A DNA stretch of 22,649 nt, taken from NCBI GenBank assembly GCA_041855735.1, contig JBHAEV010000056.1, positions 1-22,649 on the forward strand, given 5' to 3'. Position 1 is the first letter of the stretch; each line of letters begins with the position of its first letter. Below are positions 6,682-14,764 of the stretch, piece by piece. This DNA comes from CALALP01 sp041855735 (GTDB lineage Bacteria; Bacillota; Clostridia; Lachnospirales; Lachnospiraceae). The translations under genes and the position numbers were made by a program. Under the pieces are notes generated by a model that was not told the origin of the DNA, did no database searches, and was given only the letters and a program-made list of their open reading frames with translations.

Positions 6682-9113
6682 GGCTGTGGCATCTGCGGCA
6701 TAGTCTCTGCCGTTTCCGGCAAGGTCTCTACTGTTTCCGGCATGGTTTCTATAGCCTCAAAAATTTTCGAATTCAGTAAATGTGAATTGCGATATTGCGG
6801 CCGTATGTGGATCCAGCTTTCCTCCGTTGCAATTTCTGCCGTTTCCGGCAAAGTTTCCGGTAAGGTTTCAGGAGGAGTGGTTTCCGGCAAAGTCGGAATT
6901 CTTGTCCGGACGGGTGGCATATACCTGTCGATGTCTATGTCAACATCGACCGTGTTTAACTGCGGTTCATTCGCAGTGCTGTCGTCATCTCCGGGAGTTG
7001 TTTCTGCCGTTGTGGCAGGTGTTGTAGCCGTTGTCGCAGGTGCGGCGGTTGTTGCCGGTCTCGCAGCTGTGGTTCGGGTAACCGTCGAGTTTGTCCTCTG
7101 CACGGAAGTGCTTTCTCCTGCACTTTCTGCAGCGGTAGCTGCATTCGGGTCGATGCCGTTGTTGATCCGAAGCAGCACCTCGCTCCCCTTAACTACGGTC
7201 GCAGCTTCCCCGTCCCCGTCTTCCTCTCCCACCTGCTCGGCAACCCTGCCCACATCCACGCCCGGAAAAAATCCTTCTTCGGTTCTTACGGATAATCCGA
7301 CATTTTTTAAGGTTTCCATGGCTTCATTTGGCGTATTTCCGATGACCGATGGCATGATCACGCTTTCTTTCGGCGCACTCAGCGTAATATGAATGACTGT
7401 GCCTTTTTTGATTTGTGTCATCGCCGGAACATCCTGCGAAAGTATGGTGCCAAACGGCTGGCTGCTTTCCTTATATTCATCCACGATCAGAAATATCTCG
7501 TCTGTTATCAGTTTTTCTTTCACCTCATTTAAATGCTTCAGCAAAACATCCGGTGAATCTACATAGCCCTCTTCACGTATCTGTTTTGCCCCAGCTACGC
7601 CAAGTTCCACCGTATCGCCTTTTATCACAGCCTGATTGACTTCTTTTCCCTGAAAAACAATGGCACCTTCGGCAAAGATCTCTGATTCTGCCGGGATCTT
7701 CTTTACCATTATCCCGAGTTCACCAAGAATCTTTTCTGCTTTTTCTTCTTTCATGCCCTCCAAGATCGGCATAATTACTTTTTCCTTTCCCTGGCTGATT
7801 TCTACCAAAATCTTTGTATCCTGCGGCACGATCTGTCCGTTCATCACGGATTGCGCAGTTACCAGACCCTCGGGTATGCTGGAAGAATATTTCATTCTGT
7901 CCACAACGATTTCCAGTCCTTCTTTATTTCCGCGTTTTATTGCGTCTTCCCTAGTCATATTCAAAAAATTAGGCACATAGATCTGTCCCTTTGGCAACGA
8001 CGCCCTTTGAATCGCCGGTGCAATGGTCAGATTGTAGATCATGCCAAAGCTTGTGATCAGGCCGACAAAGCAAAGTGCAAAGACCAGCTTCAGCAAAACC
8101 GGTATTTTTCCAATATCCTCTCTTTTCTGCTTTACCACCCGCTCCTTTGCGCTTTCAGACCCCAGCTCCTTTTCGAAATCCTCCATTGTCTGCGTACGGT
8201 CTTCGATCTTCACATGCAATGCATTCATGAGTGCAGCCTCGGTATTTTTCGGCAAGGAAATTCCCATGTTCGACGGGCGCTTTATGGTATCCTTGGCCAT
8301 CCTTTCCATGGCATCGGGAGGAGTAACTCCGGTCAGCATCTTATAATAGGTTGCGGCAAGTGCGTACACATCTGTCCATGTTCCCTGCACTCCCCTGCTT
8401 CCGTATTGTTCCTCCGGAGAAAATCCCTGCTTGATCAAAACCGAAAGGCTCTTGCTGTTTTGTGTGGAGGTCGCCTGCCTTGCTGCACCGAAATCAATCA
8501 CCTTGACATCACCGTTTTTCAGCAAGTAGATATTGTCGGGAGAAAGATCCCGGTGGATGATCCTCGCTTCATGGACTTTCTTTAGGGCATTAATCACTTT
8601 TTGCACTATCTCTGCTGCTTCTTTTGGAGGAATTTTCCCTTCCCTGTCGATTCTCGACTTCAAGGTTTCCCCATCCAGATATTCCATTACAATATAGGCC
8701 GTTTGATTGTCCTCAAAGAAATCATAGATGCTGACAATTCCGGGTTCTCCCTGAAACCTGGCAAGTCTTTTTGCTTCGTCCAACACCTTTCTCATGCCTT
8801 TTAGAAACTGCTCGGTTCTTTCTCCGGAAAAAACGGTAACCTGCGTTGTATCCGGAAGCCTTGTTGAAAAATCACCCGGCAAATATTCCTTGATTGCCAT
8901 TGTTTTTTGCAGCACCGTATCATATCCGATATAGGTTACGCCAAAGCCGCCAAAACCAAGCACCTTCCCGATAATGTACCGGTCATATAAAAATGTGCCG
9001 GGACTCAGATGGTATGCTTCTCTGGCTTTGGAGTTTTTCTGATATCCGCAGATCGGGCAAAACTCCAAATTCTCATCTATTTCATTCATGCATCCCATAC
9101 AACGCTCGTTCAT
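6678..9113 (-). CDS. Membrane Ser/Thr protein kinase with zinc ribbon, PASTA repeats and Thr/Pro-rich tail
   Basis: 811 residues. Order: a zinc ribbon (Cys5, Cys8, Cys19, Cys22); a Hanks-type kinase domain with glycine loop LGFGGFGVTY (52-61), Lys75, HRDLSPDN (187-194), DFG (207-209) and GFSPEEQY; a basic juxtamembrane stretch; a single membrane segment (about 338-362). Four extracellular PASTA-like repeats follow (starting near 375, 443, 510 and 580; the third is degenerate), then a Thr/Ala-rich stalk and a Pro-Glu-Thr repeat tail. All kinase catalytic residues are present, so it should be active in the cytoplasm. PASTA domains of this family (PrkC/PknB type) bind muropeptides or lipid II, so it may report cell-wall state. 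RBS AAAGGAGGAG precedes ATG. It is the last gene of the leftward operon, 62 bp after the other kinase, with no terminator visible behind it. It is not simply PrkC: the zinc ribbon and the tail are extra. Confidence 0.9.
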   Translation of the reverse strand: MNERCMGCMNEIDENLEFCPICGYQKNSKAREAYHLSPGTFLYDRYIIGKVLGFGGFGVTYIGYDTVLQKTMAIKEYLPGDFSTRLPDTTQVTVFSGERTEQFLKGMRKVLDEAKRLARFQGEPGIVSIYDFFEDNQTAYIVMEYLDGETLKSRIDREGKIPPKEAAEIVQKVINALKKVHEARIIHRDLSPDNIYLLKNGDVKVIDFGAARQATSTQNSKSLSVLIKQGFSPEEQYGSRGVQGTWTDVYALAATYYKMLTGVTPPDAMERMAKDTIKRPSNMGISLPKNTEAALMNALHVKIEDRTQTMEDFEKELGSESAKERVVKQKREDIGKIPVLLKLVFALCFVGLITSFGMIYNLTIAPAIQRASLPKGQIYVPNFLNMTREDAIKRGNKEGLEIVVDRMKYSSSIPEGLVTAQSVMNGQIVPQDTKILVEISQGKEKVIMPILEGMKEEKAEKILGELGIMVKKIPAESEIFAEGAIVFQGKEVNQAVIKGDTVELGVAGAKQIREEGYVDSPDVLLKHLNEVKEKLITDEIFLIVDEYKESSQPFGTILSQDVPAMTQIKKGTVIHITLSAPKESVIMPSVIGNTPNEAMETLKNVGLSVRTEEGFFPGVDVGRVAEQVGEEDGDGEAATVVKGSEVLLRINNGIDPNAATAAESAGESTSVQRTNSTVTRTTAARPATTAAPATTATTPATTAETTPGDDDSTANEPQLNTVDVDIDIDRYMPPVRTRIPTLPETTPPETLPETLPETAEIATEESWIHIRPQYRNSHLLNSKIFEAIETMPETVETLPETAETMPQMPQP
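6684..6894 (-). repeat. Short imperfect coding repeats giving PET/LPET motifs in the kinase tail
   Basis: The unit GTTTCCGGCA(A/T) and variants recur about seven times in two clusters (6684-6750 and 6838-6894 on the plus strand). On the coding strand they give repeated MPET, LPET and LPETAE motifs at the C-terminus of the PASTA kinase. Such arrays can change length by slippage. Confidence 0.6.
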
Positions 9114-9175
9114 AATACTCCTCCTTTCGTTTTATTCCGAAGCCGGCAATTTTCTTTGAACTAGTTTGCACTAAC

Positions 9176-11242
9176 TTACTCTGAAAGTACACCTTTCATG
9201 CTCTGCAATGTTTTTTCAAGTTCTTCCATTTCCGGATTCAGGTTTTTATACTCTTCCATCACGTTTTTGTGTATTGGGAGTCCCTCATTGTACCGGATAT
9301 TCCAGATATTTTGGCCTTCCTCAGAAATCATATAGTATAGGAACATTTCTCCCGCCCTTCTTTGCGCTTCCTCCGCTGCGGCATTGACCGCTAAAGCATG
9401 TGTAAACTCTCCATAAATTTCCAAGTTTTCAAAAAACATCAAGTCATAGCGTCCCGCCATGTCCTCCTGCACCTTTTTATAGCTGTCTGTATCCGAGATC
9501 AGGTACGTCACTTTCCCTTTCAGTGTCTGCTCCCTCTCCTCATCCGGATCATAATTCTCTGCATCAGAATTTGCGGCATCGCTGAAAATGAAATCCGCAT
9601 AGTCATGGCCTTTCTCTATCTCTGGCAGTATGCTTTGGTATAAACGCAATTCCTCTTCTGCCATGGCATATTCCTTTTTTGTCAGGAGCAAAAACTCATC
9701 CGGATTCGAAATCAAGTTGCTTTTATCGGTAATCAACAGCCGGTTGACATAAACAACCGGAAGTTTAAAGCTGATTGGAACACATAGCTTTTCATCGATC
9801 CATGGTAAGTATTGCTCCGAAAAATAATACTCATCCATGCTTTCATCCAAAAGCTTTAAAAGCAAGTCCTGCTTTGCCAGATACTGATATGAATCCTCTT
9901 TTTTTAAATAACTTTTGTCAAACACGACCGGCAGGGAATTGTTTTTGGCTGCTTCCTCCAGTTTTTTGGCATACTCTTCTTTCGGGATCCATACGGTTTC
10001 TACCTCGATCTGCGGGTATATCCGATTAAAGCCCTCCGAAAGGCCGGCATCATTTTCTTCCTCTGACATATCCGACCATTGTAGATTTCCGCTATTTTCC
10101 TTCGGCAGCCATATGCTTATCTCTGCCGGCTCCAAGTCAATGCCCTTGGCACGAACCTGGTACGTTTGATACGTTGCCAATGTCCCGCCAACCAGAATCA
10201 GAAAAATCAAGGTTATCACCGCAAAGCGGAATACTCTCCTTCGGCGAAGCTCTTGCTTAGCATCGCGCACCGGTTTTTTGGATTGCAATGCCTCACGAAA
10301 GCTCTCCGTATTTTGAAATCTTAACTCCGGTTTGAGGGCAATTGCCCGCATAATGGCATTGCTGATGCTGACCGGAATACTGCTGTCAATCAAATGGGGC
10401 GCCACCACTTTGTCCATGATCACGCGGTTTGTGGACTCATCTGCCTTTATCCCGAGTATACTGTAATAAAACATGGCTCCAACCGCATAAATATCCGTCC
10501 ACGCCCCTTGCTTTGCATTGGAACGATACTGTTCCGGCGGGGAATATCCCGGCTTAATGACAATGGAAAACTGTCTTTCCTTTTCTCCCGCACTGAATCT
10601 TGTTGCACCAAAGTCAATTAGTTTAATGATGCCCTTTTCGCAAATAAACACATTGTCCGGGCTCACATCTCTGTGGATGTAACCGGCTTTATGAATCTCT
10701 TTTAAGGCATTTAAGAGAAAATGAATGACACCGAGTGCTACGGCAAGCTCCACCTTTCCCTTGCTCCGTTTGATATATTCTTTAAATGAGATGCCGTTCA
10801 AGAATTCCATCACGATATATGCGGTATTGTTTTCTTCAAAAAAGTCATGGATGTGTACGATATTGGGATGTTCATTGAATTTTGCCATATTTCTGGCTTC
10901 TTCCAGAAACCTTTGTTTTCCTCTTTTAAACTCCTCCTCCTTTGCTCCCTCGTAAACAATGACCATGGATTCGCCGGGATTTCGGTTGACCATGCCATTG
11001 GAGATGGGAAAGTACTCCTTAATGGCAACGATTCTTGACAGCATTTCATCCCAGGCACGATAGGTAACGCCAAACCCGCCCTGTCCAAGCGATGCCCCGA
11101 TGGTATACCTGTCACGCAAAACCGTGCCGACCTGGAGCAATCCGTAGGAATTCTCTCCATTTTCAAAATCATACCCGCAATGTGGGCAGAGTAAATCATT
11201 CACATCCACTTCCATCATGCATTTATAACATCGCTTTGGCAT
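9176..11242 (-). CDS. Membrane Ser/Thr protein kinase with zinc ribbon and extracellular solute-binding-like domain
   Basis: 688 residues. It opens with a zinc ribbon (Cys5, Cys8, Cys19, Cys22), then a complete Hanks-type kinase: LGQGGFGVTY (52-61), Lys75, HRDVSPDN (190-197), DFG (210-212), GYSPPEQY. A basic segment (RRRRVFRF) precedes one membrane span (about 337-360). The outer part (about 373-688) resembles a family 1 ABC-transporter solute-binding protein: EISIWLP at its start, EGFNRIYPQIEVETVW, and near the end MFLYYMISEEGQNIW with GLPIHKN, the usual closing pattern of these proteins. Seen: a kinase joined through one membrane helix to such a domain. Inferred: a receptor kinase that senses an external ligand, perhaps a sugar or peptide, without a transporter. 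RBS GGAGGTGACCT precedes ATG. It sits directly between the PP2C and PASTA-kinase genes. Confidence 0.88.
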   Translation of the reverse strand: MPKRCYKCMMEVDVNDLLCPHCGYDFENGENSYGLLQVGTVLRDRYTIGASLGQGGFGVTYRAWDEMLSRIVAIKEYFPISNGMVNRNPGESMVIVYEGAKEEEFKRGKQRFLEEARNMAKFNEHPNIVHIHDFFEENNTAYIVMEFLNGISFKEYIKRSKGKVELAVALGVIHFLLNALKEIHKAGYIHRDVSPDNVFICEKGIIKLIDFGATRFSAGEKERQFSIVIKPGYSPPEQYRSNAKQGAWTDIYAVGAMFYYSILGIKADESTNRVIMDKVVAPHLIDSSIPVSISNAIMRAIALKPELRFQNTESFREALQSKKPVRDAKQELRRRRVFRFAVITLIFLILVGGTLATYQTYQVRAKGIDLEPAEISIWLPKENSGNLQWSDMSEEENDAGLSEGFNRIYPQIEVETVWIPKEEYAKKLEEAAKNNSLPVVFDKSYLKKEDSYQYLAKQDLLLKLLDESMDEYYFSEQYLPWIDEKLCVPISFKLPVVYVNRLLITDKSNLISNPDEFLLLTKKEYAMAEEELRLYQSILPEIEKGHDYADFIFSDAANSDAENYDPDEEREQTLKGKVTYLISDTDSYKKVQEDMAGRYDLMFFENLEIYGEFTHALAVNAAAEEAQRRAGEMFLYYMISEEGQNIWNIRYNEGLPIHKNVMEEYKNLNPEMEELEKTLQSMKGVLSE

Positions 11243-11263
11243 AGGTCACCTCCAATGTCATTT

Positions 11264-11992
11264 TTAATCGATCCATACGGCAATTGCTGAATAATTGTCC
11301 ATGTTTTTGTCCCGGCCGTTTTTTCGCACTTCCTCCGTCATCCGGCTGATCCATTGCTCCGGATTTTTTGATTTTTTCATCTCGTTTTGCATCTGCTTTT
11401 CGTCGATGTATTCCCAAAAGCCGTCACTGCAAAGCAGAAAACGACTTCCCGGTGAACTTGGAAACACCTTGGAGATCTCGTATTTCGGTGCATCCCACTC
11501 ATGCCCCATGACTCGAAGCAGGCGGTTTCTGTCCGGATGATAGCGTATCTGGCTTTCTTTTAGCTGCCCCGACGCCACCAGCATCTGCGGCACACTGTGA
11601 TCCAGCGTCCTTTGTTCCAAACGGTGCTTTTGAAAATAGTACAGCCGTGAATCGCCGACATACGCCCACAGCAATTGTTTTTCGGAGATCTGCAGCATCA
11701 CGCAGGTTGTTTTCATATCATAGTATTTTCTGTCTTCCCTTTGCATCCGCAAAATGCTAGCCTGCGCTTCCTCCATCGATTCCGACAGAGCTTCTTCACT
11801 CGCCAAAGGGTCTTTGGCAAAATGTTCCAGAATGGTTCGAATCGCCAGATTTGAGGCCACCTCTCCCCTGCCATGTCCACCAAGTCCGTCCGCCAATACA
11901 AAACAATGATTTTCTCCGACCTTTGCAACACCCACACTGTCTTCGTTGCAGCTTCGGCTTCCCTGATTGGTGATTAGATGATAACTGATCAT
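11264..11992 (-). CDS. PP2C-family Ser/Thr protein phosphatase
   Basis: 242 residues from the chosen start MISYHLITNQGSRSCNEDS. The start at 11992 is favoured because CAAAGGAGAG lies 5 bases upstream and the family begins just before the RxxNED motif; the open frame extends 24 codons further but overlaps the previous gene. Metal-binding and catalytic motifs are intact: SCNEDS, ADGLGGHGRGE (DGxGGH), GDSRLYY, CSDGFWE and the closing DNYSAIAVWI. It is a soluble Mn/Mg-dependent phosphatase that reverses Hanks-kinase phosphorylation. The two kinase genes follow immediately, so it most likely acts on them, on the FHA protein's ligand, or on shared substrates. Confidence 0.92.
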   Translation of the reverse strand: MISYHLITNQGSRSCNEDSVGVAKVGENHCFVLADGLGGHGRGEVASNLAIRTILEHFAKDPLASEEALSESMEEAQASILRMQREDRKYYDMKTTCVMLQISEKQLLWAYVGDSRLYYFQKHRLEQRTLDHSVPQMLVASGQLKESQIRYHPDRNRLLRVMGHEWDAPKYEISKVFPSSPGSRFLLCSDGFWEYIDEKQMQNEMKKSKNPEQWISRMTEEVRKNGRDKNMDNYSAIAVWID

Positions 11993-12008
11993 AGCTCTCC
12001 TTTGTGCT

Positions 12009-13577
12009 TTACATTTCCTGTTTTCGTACTTCCAATTCCTCATAGCCGGAAAGACGAATGACATCTCCTTCCAAAATCTCCGACTCCGCCCCTTTTTCCA
12101 GAATATTTCCGTTCAAGTAGGTATGATTGGTAGAGTTTATGTCACAGATATAGTATTTTCCACCCTTGTTGTAAATGACGGCATGTTTTTTGCTGATGGT
12201 ATTGTCTTCGAATACAAAATCCACCGCACCTCTCTTTTTTCCGAGCCAAAACTCTGCCTTATTCAAAAAGATGTTTTCTCCGGTTGACCTGCGAAACAGG
12301 TACAGACGGTTCATGCTCTCCCCGCCGATAAACATTGTCTTGTCCGAGTCATCCATCAATACCGTATAGTCATGATCTGATCCCGCACTGCCGCTCATGC
12401 CCGCATTGTAACCGCCTCCATATACCTGAGCTTTGCCCTGCCCCGTGCCGGCACTATTTCCCGTGCCATAGCTTGCAGAACCAATAGCCACATCGGAAGG
12501 TTTCGGAATCTTCATTTCCGGAATCTCCGGTTCCGCTTTCTTTTTCTTCCCGAAAAACGGCCAGAATGATTTTTCTTTTTTTGGTTTTTCCGGTTTTACT
12601 TTTTCTGTTTTTGGCGGATTACCTTTGTTTTGAGACGGTATTGCGAAACCCGGCGCATCTTTTCCACTTCCGGCATTTGATGGTATGCTTCCCCCTCCCG
12701 GTATCTGGAATCCGGACATGTTCGGCGTAAGCTGAGACGAATTTTTTTCTTTCTGCTCTTTTGCCTTATTCTTGCCTCCAAACCAGCTGCCTGATGATTT
12801 TTCAGGCGCAGGAGGCTGTGCATTTTCAAATCCTTTATTGCTTCCGAACTGGGAATTTCCCTCATTCCCTCCTCCCAGAATCACGCTTTGCATATTTCCT
12901 GAAGGAAGCGACTGCTTTTTTTCGTATTCTGACTTGTTTGCCCGCACTCTGTCCATGATATTTGCATTCGTGGGCACATTGCTTTCAGGGCTCGCAGCCC
13001 GGCTGCCTGTATTTACTCCAATCGGGTTCAAACCGTTCACAAAATCCCGGAAATCAGAAATCGAAAAATGCTCCACTGTGTTGAGATAAGTCGAGATCTT
13101 TACGATATAATCCGTATTTTCTCTTGTGTCAAAGATGGAGCTCATCATCAGCTCCTTGAAAAATCGTTTATAGTCCACTTCTGCCTCTTCTGCTTCCAAT
13201 GGCAGAAAAATCAGCTTCACTTCCATATTTTGCGCATCCACAAAAATATATTCCGTATCCAGCACCGCCTGCTGTGCTTCGATCATGTACTCTCCCGCCT
13301 GAATAAGAGCAGAACAGATCTCACTGAATATGGTAATGCTCTTTTTCTTGTTCATGGTTTGCAAAACGAATTTCTGCAATGTCACATACGATGAAAGATT
13401 GAACTTTATGGTCTGCTTTTTATCCACGGCAAACAGAATCATTTTCAATGTACCCGGAATCTCGTTGTTTAGTAGCATCCCCATACTTTGTTCATCCATT
13501 TTGTCCGTTTCTTTGATGTCATACAGCAGATACGTTCCATCCGCATCCTTTTCCAGTCGAAAATCCCTTACGTCCAT
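12009..13577 (-). CDS. FHA-domain protein with DUF6382-like N-terminus
   Basis: 522 residues. The N-terminal 180 or so residues match the DUF6382 type as I recall it, found ahead of FHA domains in Clostridia (MDVRDFRLEKDADGTYLLYD start). A long, disordered Gly/Ser/Pro/Lys linker follows (about 185-420) with a basic, aromatic patch (KSFWPFFGKKKK). The FHA domain occupies about 426-520: LGKKRG, TISKKHAV, then DINSTNHTYLNG. Ser, His and Asn of the phosphothreonine pocket are present, while the usual GR is GK. It should bind phosphothreonine proteins made by the kinases encoded downstream and could recruit them to the Tad machine. RBS AAAGGAAAGG precedes ATG and overlaps the preceding stop region; spacing to the PP2C gene is 16 bp. 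Confidence 0.85.
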   Translation of the reverse strand: MDVRDFRLEKDADGTYLLYDIKETDKMDEQSMGMLLNNEIPGTLKMILFAVDKKQTIKFNLSSYVTLQKFVLQTMNKKKSITIFSEICSALIQAGEYMIEAQQAVLDTEYIFVDAQNMEVKLIFLPLEAEEAEVDYKRFFKELMMSSIFDTRENTDYIVKISTYLNTVEHFSISDFRDFVNGLNPIGVNTGSRAASPESNVPTNANIMDRVRANKSEYEKKQSLPSGNMQSVILGGGNEGNSQFGSNKGFENAQPPAPEKSSGSWFGGKNKAKEQKEKNSSQLTPNMSGFQIPGGGSIPSNAGSGKDAPGFAIPSQNKGNPPKTEKVKPEKPKKEKSFWPFFGKKKKAEPEIPEMKIPKPSDVAIGSASYGTGNSAGTGQGKAQVYGGGYNAGMSGSAGSDHDYTVLMDDSDKTMFIGGESMNRLYLFRRSTGENIFLNKAEFWLGKKRGAVDFVFEDNTISKKHAVIYNKGGKYYICDINSTNHTYLNGNILEKGAESEILEGDVIRLSGYEELEVRKQEM

Positions 13578-13597
13578 AATCCTTTCCTTTCTGAGGT

Positions 13598-14674
13598 CTA
13601 TTTTGGCAACCCGCCCTCCAGTGCGGTACTCATTACCAGTCTTTCCACGATCTGCGAAAAATCAGCTCCGCTTTGAAACGGAACATATTCGGAAATCGAA
13701 ATTTCCCTCGGATACCCATCCCCTGAAGTATTTTTTGCTTTGTTGCAGATCCAGTTTAATTTAATGCTCAGATCGATCTGCCTGCTTCTTTCCAAATGCT
13801 GGATTGCCGCCCACAGCCGCTCTGCCTTAGCCAATGATGTTTCACTCTGCTCTGCCACAAAGTAAAAGCGCTGGGACAGGGCTGACAAGGTTTTTAATTT
13901 CTCCCCGAAATCAAATTCACTGTCCACCACGATGCAGCCATAATCTCCCGCGGTTTGCAGGGTCTTTATCAATGTCTGTATGTCCTCTTTGTTAAGCTCC
14001 GACATCTGTGCAGGATTTGCCGCCGGTGTAAAATACCGCACTCCGCTCTGGTCGCGGCACAGGTACGCTTCCAGCATGACCGGAAGATTCGCTTTTTTGC
14101 TTTTCACCGCAAAAATCACATCCTGAAATGTGGCATTGCCCTCTCCCTCAAGACTATCGCTTAAGTACGATAAGATCTCCAAGTTCAAATACACTACCTT
14201 CACGCCGCTTTTTGCCATTTTCTTTGCATAGGTGATTGCCAAAGCCGATGCACCCGTTCCGCCGCCGACCGGCATAAATGTCACGACCATGCCCTTTCCG
14301 GAACCGCCTGTCTTAAATACAATATCCGAATTGTCCCTCTCGCTGAAAAGCTTTAACACCTCGTTATAGATATGTTCCGGTTTGTCAAACCGGCAGATTG
14401 CCTTGATTCCTTTCAGCTTGTCAATGGATTTGTCTGCGGTAAGATACATTACCGACATTTTCTCCTGCAGCGGCGTCAGATCCTCCGTGCAGCTTTCCTC
14501 CACCAAGATCACATCGATCTTCCTCGTCAGTATCCCCTCCCGAAAAGAAGAAATACTGCTGAAATAGGAAACCACCAGCCGGTCTGCATACGCATTTCCG
14601 TAAAAATGCATCAATTTATTAAAATAGGACTCTGCCTTTTGGCTTTCGTCTACCAAACCCAATCGTATCTTCAT
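13598..14674 (-). CDS. tadZ: TadZ/CpaE-like ATPase with atypical Walker A
   Basis: 358 residues. The N-terminal 115 or so residues form a degenerate receiver-like domain (MKIRLGLVDE, VILVEES), followed by a ParA/MinD-type ATPase domain from about 125. The P-loop reads PVGGGTGASALAI (135-147): Ala142 stands where the GK[ST] lysine belongs, and the signature lysine of MinD-type KGG is Val. TadZ proteins are known for such non-canonical Walker A sequences. The family places Tad secretion machines at the cell pole or membrane by binding the TadA motor and membrane. RBS AAGGAG lies 6 bases before ATG. It sits between the WG-repeat and FHA genes in the same operon. The domain call is firm; the TadZ name rests on context plus the two-domain layout. 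Confidence 0.8.
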   Translation of the reverse strand: MKIRLGLVDESQKAESYFNKLMHFYGNAYADRLVVSYFSSISSFREGILTRKIDVILVEESCTEDLTPLQEKMSVMYLTADKSIDKLKGIKAICRFDKPEHIYNEVLKLFSERDNSDIVFKTGGSGKGMVVTFMPVGGGTGASALAITYAKKMAKSGVKVVYLNLEILSYLSDSLEGEGNATFQDVIFAVKSKKANLPVMLEAYLCRDQSGVRYFTPAANPAQMSELNKEDIQTLIKTLQTAGDYGCIVVDSEFDFGEKLKTLSALSQRFYFVAEQSETSLAKAERLWAAIQHLERSRQIDLSIKLNWICNKAKNTSGDGYPREISISEYVPFQSGADFSQIVERLVMSTALEGGLPK

Positions 14675-14709
14675 CTTCTACTCCTTCTTCGCAATATTTA
14701 TCATTTCAA

Positions 14710-14737
14710 CCGGGAAAATTTCTTCCCGGGATTTTTT
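14710..14737 (+). terminator. Terminator-like hairpin facing against the operon
   Basis: Perfect 7-bp stem CCGGGAA (14710-14716) with TTCCCGG (14723-14729), loop AATTTC, then GATTTTTT on the plus strand. It lies in the 90-bp gap between the WG-repeat and TadZ-like genes, which are both on the minus strand. On the minus strand the hairpin has no U tract after it, so it should not stop the operon but could end a rightward antisense transcript or act as a stability hairpin. Confidence 0.5.
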
Positions 14738-14764
14738 CGCTCACAAATCTGCTTTTGATTTTTC

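Noticed and set aside
6742..7392. Long plus-strand frame rich in Val, Ser and Ala
   Set aside because: Antisense to the Thr/Pro-rich kinase tail; its composition is a mirror of the low-complexity coding sequence.
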